64,000 bases of DNA, taken from Microvirga sp. 17 mud 1-3 (GTDB lineage Bacteria > Pseudomonadota > Alphaproteobacteria > Rhizobiales > Beijerinckiaceae). The stretch's first letter is position 1, and each line of letters opens with the position of its first letter. The notes beneath the pieces were generated by a model. It did no database searches. It was not told the DNA's origin and saw only the letters and a program-made list of their open reading frames with translations. The position numbers and the translations under genes are program-made. The stretch covers positions 248,001 through 312,000 of the forward strand of contig NZ_CP029481.1 of assembly GCF_003151255.1 (NCBI RefSeq). Direction: 5' to 3'. This document shows, piece by piece, positions 61,829-64,000 of the stretch.

Positions 61829-64000
61829 ATGATGTCTGCACCTGATACCGTCGCACCTGCCGCTGAACGCCTTCACAATCTCCTGGGATACGTCGAGCAG
61901 GTGGTCCGGCTGGATGAGCGGCCAGCCCTGCGCCTCTCCGAGCACCGTTTTCCGACCGGGCAGTCCTTTGTGCTGCATCAGCATGAACTGCATGCCATGC
62001 CTGGGTTTCGTCACGATCTGGTGGACGAGGATGGCCCGGTGTGGCTTGCCGTGGAGCGTCTCCGGCGCAGTGATCCTCCCGCACCGCCAGAACAAGCCGC
62101 AGACTGGCTGGAGATTTCCCCTGATCCCGAGCGAGAGCCGAAACTCCGGGACTATCTGCTTCGGACGGTAACGGAGACGGAGCGGGATGAACTACTGGCC
62201 TCCGGAGCCGTGCGACCGGAGGATGTGGCGGAAGCCATCAAGAAGGACGAGACCATTCCCCGCTGGGATGTGCGTCTGCGCTTGGAGGACCGCCCCGACC
62301 TCAGGAGCGCCGCCGAGACGTGGATCACCGAACAGTGGTTGCCCTGGTCGATGACGGAACGTCCGGTCCGCCGATCACTGGCGTTGTATCAGAGGCTGTT
62401 TGAGGTCACCCAGCTCGCCGAACTCGGAGGAGGCGACAAATCCTTCGAACTTGTTTGGGGCATGGGGCTCTCCCGCTGGCTTAGGGATGGCAATGAGGTC
62501 GACCTGCCTCTGGTCGAGCGTCTCGTGGAAATCGAAATTGACGATCTTGCCGGTGGTGAGATCAAGGTTCGCCCCCGGGCCGCCACAGCCAGCGTCAACA
62601 TGCGCCCGTTTGAGGAACTCGGTGTGGAAGGGGCTCCCTTGGCGTTGGACGCATCCCGACGGGCGATCGCGGCCGTCGATGCGGACGAGGGTATCTCACC
62701 TTATCGGCGCGATGGATTCGAACCGGTTCTCCGCGCCTGTCAGGCCCGTCTGGATGCCGAGGGCGTATATTTGCCTGATCGCCAGGCAATGGCGCCCGAT
62801 CAGCCGATGCCGCCGGCCGGCGAGCGCCTGACCGTCTCGGACCGTTGGGTTCTGTTCGCCCGGAGACGATCCGACAGCTTCATCTTGGCCGACCTCGAGA
62901 ACCTGAAGAAGTCGGTTGAGAAGGCTGCCGAGGAGGGTTCGTTGCCGGGTCCGGCCCAGACCCTTGTGATGGGCCCCTCCACAGCAGAGCCGTATGATAT
63001 CTGGGCTCCGCTGGGCAATCGCGTCGGCGAGACCACCGGCGCGACAGCGGAGGCGGCGCCTCAAACTGAGGCTATGGACCTTTTCTTCCCCAAGCCCTTC
63101 AACGATGACCAGATCGAGATCGTCCGGCGCTTGGAAGGCACCGATGGCATTGTCGTCCAGGGACCACCCGGCACGGGCAAGACGCACACGATCTCCAACG
63201 TCATCTGCCACTACATGGCCACCGGCCGGCGGGTCCTGGTCGTGTCGCATGGCGAGCCCGCCCTTGCAGTCCTGCGAAACCAGCTGCCCGAAGGGGTCCG
63301 GGACCTCGCGATCAGCATCACGGCCACAGAGCGGGAAGGATTCAAGCAACTCGAGACGGCCGTGCGCCTCCTGCAGTCCGTCGTCGAGAGCATCAAGCCC
63401 AGCGAGCAATCGCGTCTGATCCGTGACCTGGAAGCCTCCGTAGTCGGGCTCCGGACCCGGCTTGAGAAGGTTGACAAGGAGATCGAGCAGTTCGCCCTGT
63501 TGCAGCTCGCTCCGACAGCGGCTGGTGAGCGGCCAGCGGAGCTTGCAAAACGAATTGTCTCCTCGGCAGAGCAATACAGGTGGTTCGAGGATCGCCCGGA
63601 GCACTCCGCGCAGGACGCTGGTCTTTCAGACGACGAGATCTCCGCCCTTCGAGCGGCACGTCTGACCCTCGGTTCCCGGCTCGAGCACCTGGACGCGGAG
63701 CTCCCGTCGGTTGAGGATCTGCCTGACGGGGAGGTCATTGCCCGGCTGCATGAGGACCTCGTCCGGTCTGAGCGCTTCGCGGAGATAGCCGCACGGGATG
63801 GCTCGCTGACGATCCATATCGGCTCAGTTGGTGCCATCGGGCAGGCGCTGCGAGGAGCCGAAGCCCTTGGGACCCTCCAGCGTGTTCAGACGCTCGCCAA
63901 GGCCAATCCCTGGCTTGAGCCAGTGGCTCAGCATGCGATTGCTGGTGAGCGAGGAGCCGGCGCGCTCGATCTGCTCCTGCGGTTTGCCGAAGACGCGAAG
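61829..64000 (+). CDS. Large superfamily I helicase-like ATPase (truncated by window end)
   Basis: An open frame of 724 codons runs from ATG 61829 (in-frame stop at 61805-61807) off the end of the window. The N-terminal 430 residues are acidic and match no domain I can name. Walker A QGPPGTGKTHTISNVICHYM starts near residue 444, preceded by PFNDDQIEIVRRLEGTDGIV (Q-motif-like) and followed by RRVLVVSHGEPALAVLRNQL (motif Ia). A long coiled-coil insertion follows (about 520-570: EQSRLIRDLEASVVGLRTRL, EKVDKEIEQF), as in COG1112-type SF1 helicases. Such proteins occur in anti-phage systems. Motifs II-VI and any nuclease domain lie beyond the window. Confidence 0.82.
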   Translation, partial: MMSAPDTVAPAAERLHNLLGYVEQVVRLDERPALRLSEHRFPTGQSFVLHQHELHAMPGFRHDLVDEDGPVWLAVERLRRSDPPAPPEQAADWLEISPDPEREPKLRDYLLRTVTETERDELLASGAVRPEDVAEAIKKDETIPRWDVRLRLEDRPDLRSAAETWITEQWLPWSMTERPVRRSLALYQRLFEVTQLAELGGGDKSFELVWGMGLSRWLRDGNEVDLPLVERLVEIEIDDLAGGEIKVRPRAATASVNMRPFEELGVEGAPLALDASRRAIAAVDADEGISPYRRDGFEPVLRACQARLDAEGVYLPDRQAMAPDQPMPPAGERLTVSDRWVLFARRRSDSFILADLENLKKSVEKAAEEGSLPGPAQTLVMGPSTAEPYDIWAPLGNRVGETTGATAEAAPQTEAMDLFFPKPFNDDQIEIVRRLEGTDGIVVQGPPGTGKTHTISNVICHYMATGRRVLVVSHGEPALAVLRNQLPEGVRDLAISITATEREGFKQLETAVRLLQSVVESIKPSEQSRLIRDLEASVVGLRTRLEKVDKEIEQFALLQLAPTAAGERPAELAKRIVSSAEQYRWFEDRPEHSAQDAGLSDDEISALRAARLTLGSRLEHLDAELPSVEDLPDGEVIARLHEDLVRSERFAEIAARDGSLTIHIGSVGAIGQALRGAEALGTLQRVQTLAKANPWLEPVAQHAIAGERGAGALDLLLRFAEDAK

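Overview
The window looks like accessory DNA of an alphaproteobacterium, most likely order Hyphomicrobiales (a Microvirga-, Bosea- or Methylobacterium-like genome is a guess). The pointers are a decayed RepABC-type repC with a candidate counter-transcribed RNA, FixJ-type regulators after a PAS-rich kinase, a DUF1127 protein, a DUF2585 remnant, and alphaproteobacterial versions of cytochrome b and EtfA. No rRNA, tRNA or CRISPR array was found. Family assignments were made by reading the translated sequence, without database searches.

Layout. 1-960: the end of etfA and a carboxymuconolactone decarboxylase. 1.46-11.5 kb: a Tn7-like transposition module on the minus strand (tnsA-tnsB-tnsC/tniB-tniQ) with an unknown protein, an XRE repressor-like gene and a second, divergent tniQ upstream; a decayed IS3-family element abuts it. 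13-17 kb: SDR/AraC divergent pair and a metallo-beta-lactamase-fold hydrolase. 17-24 kb: lipoprotein esterase, a DUF2585 pseudogene, and an EmrAB-like efflux operon between two TetR regulators, with three copies of one operator (GGTAA-N6-TTACC). 24-35 kb: two MscS channels (one with a cyclic-nucleotide-binding-like domain), two TolB-like/TPR regulators carrying different DNA-binding domains, a DUF1127 protein and a lone flgE. 35-43 kb: NmrA-like protein, a lone cytochrome b, and a histidine kinase with seven PAS domains followed by three overlapping response regulators and a Nudix hydrolase. 44-56 kb: an oxidoreductase/hydrolase series (AhpD-like, NmrA-like, cupin, two exported alpha/beta hydrolases, HD protein, two SDRs), intact pntAB, and a LysR/SDR divergent pair. 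56.7-59 kb: a receiver protein lacking its phosphoacceptor, then two IS5-family elements inserted head to tail at CTAG. 59-64 kb: HNH endonuclease, repC pseudogene with candidate ctRNA, a 53-codon small ORF, and the start of a large superfamily I helicase that runs off the window.

The region reads as a mosaic: an intact-looking heteromeric transposon, plasmid-replication debris, IS copies at different stages of decay, and stress, envelope and detoxification genes in small regulator-plus-effector units. The most distinctive parts are the dual-TniQ transposon, whose TniQ proteins end in tandem helix-turn-helix-like modules; the three-operator TetR/EmrAB control region; the seven-PAS kinase cluster with a duplicated promoter element and a gene remnant; and the repC/ctRNA relic next to a possible defence helicase.
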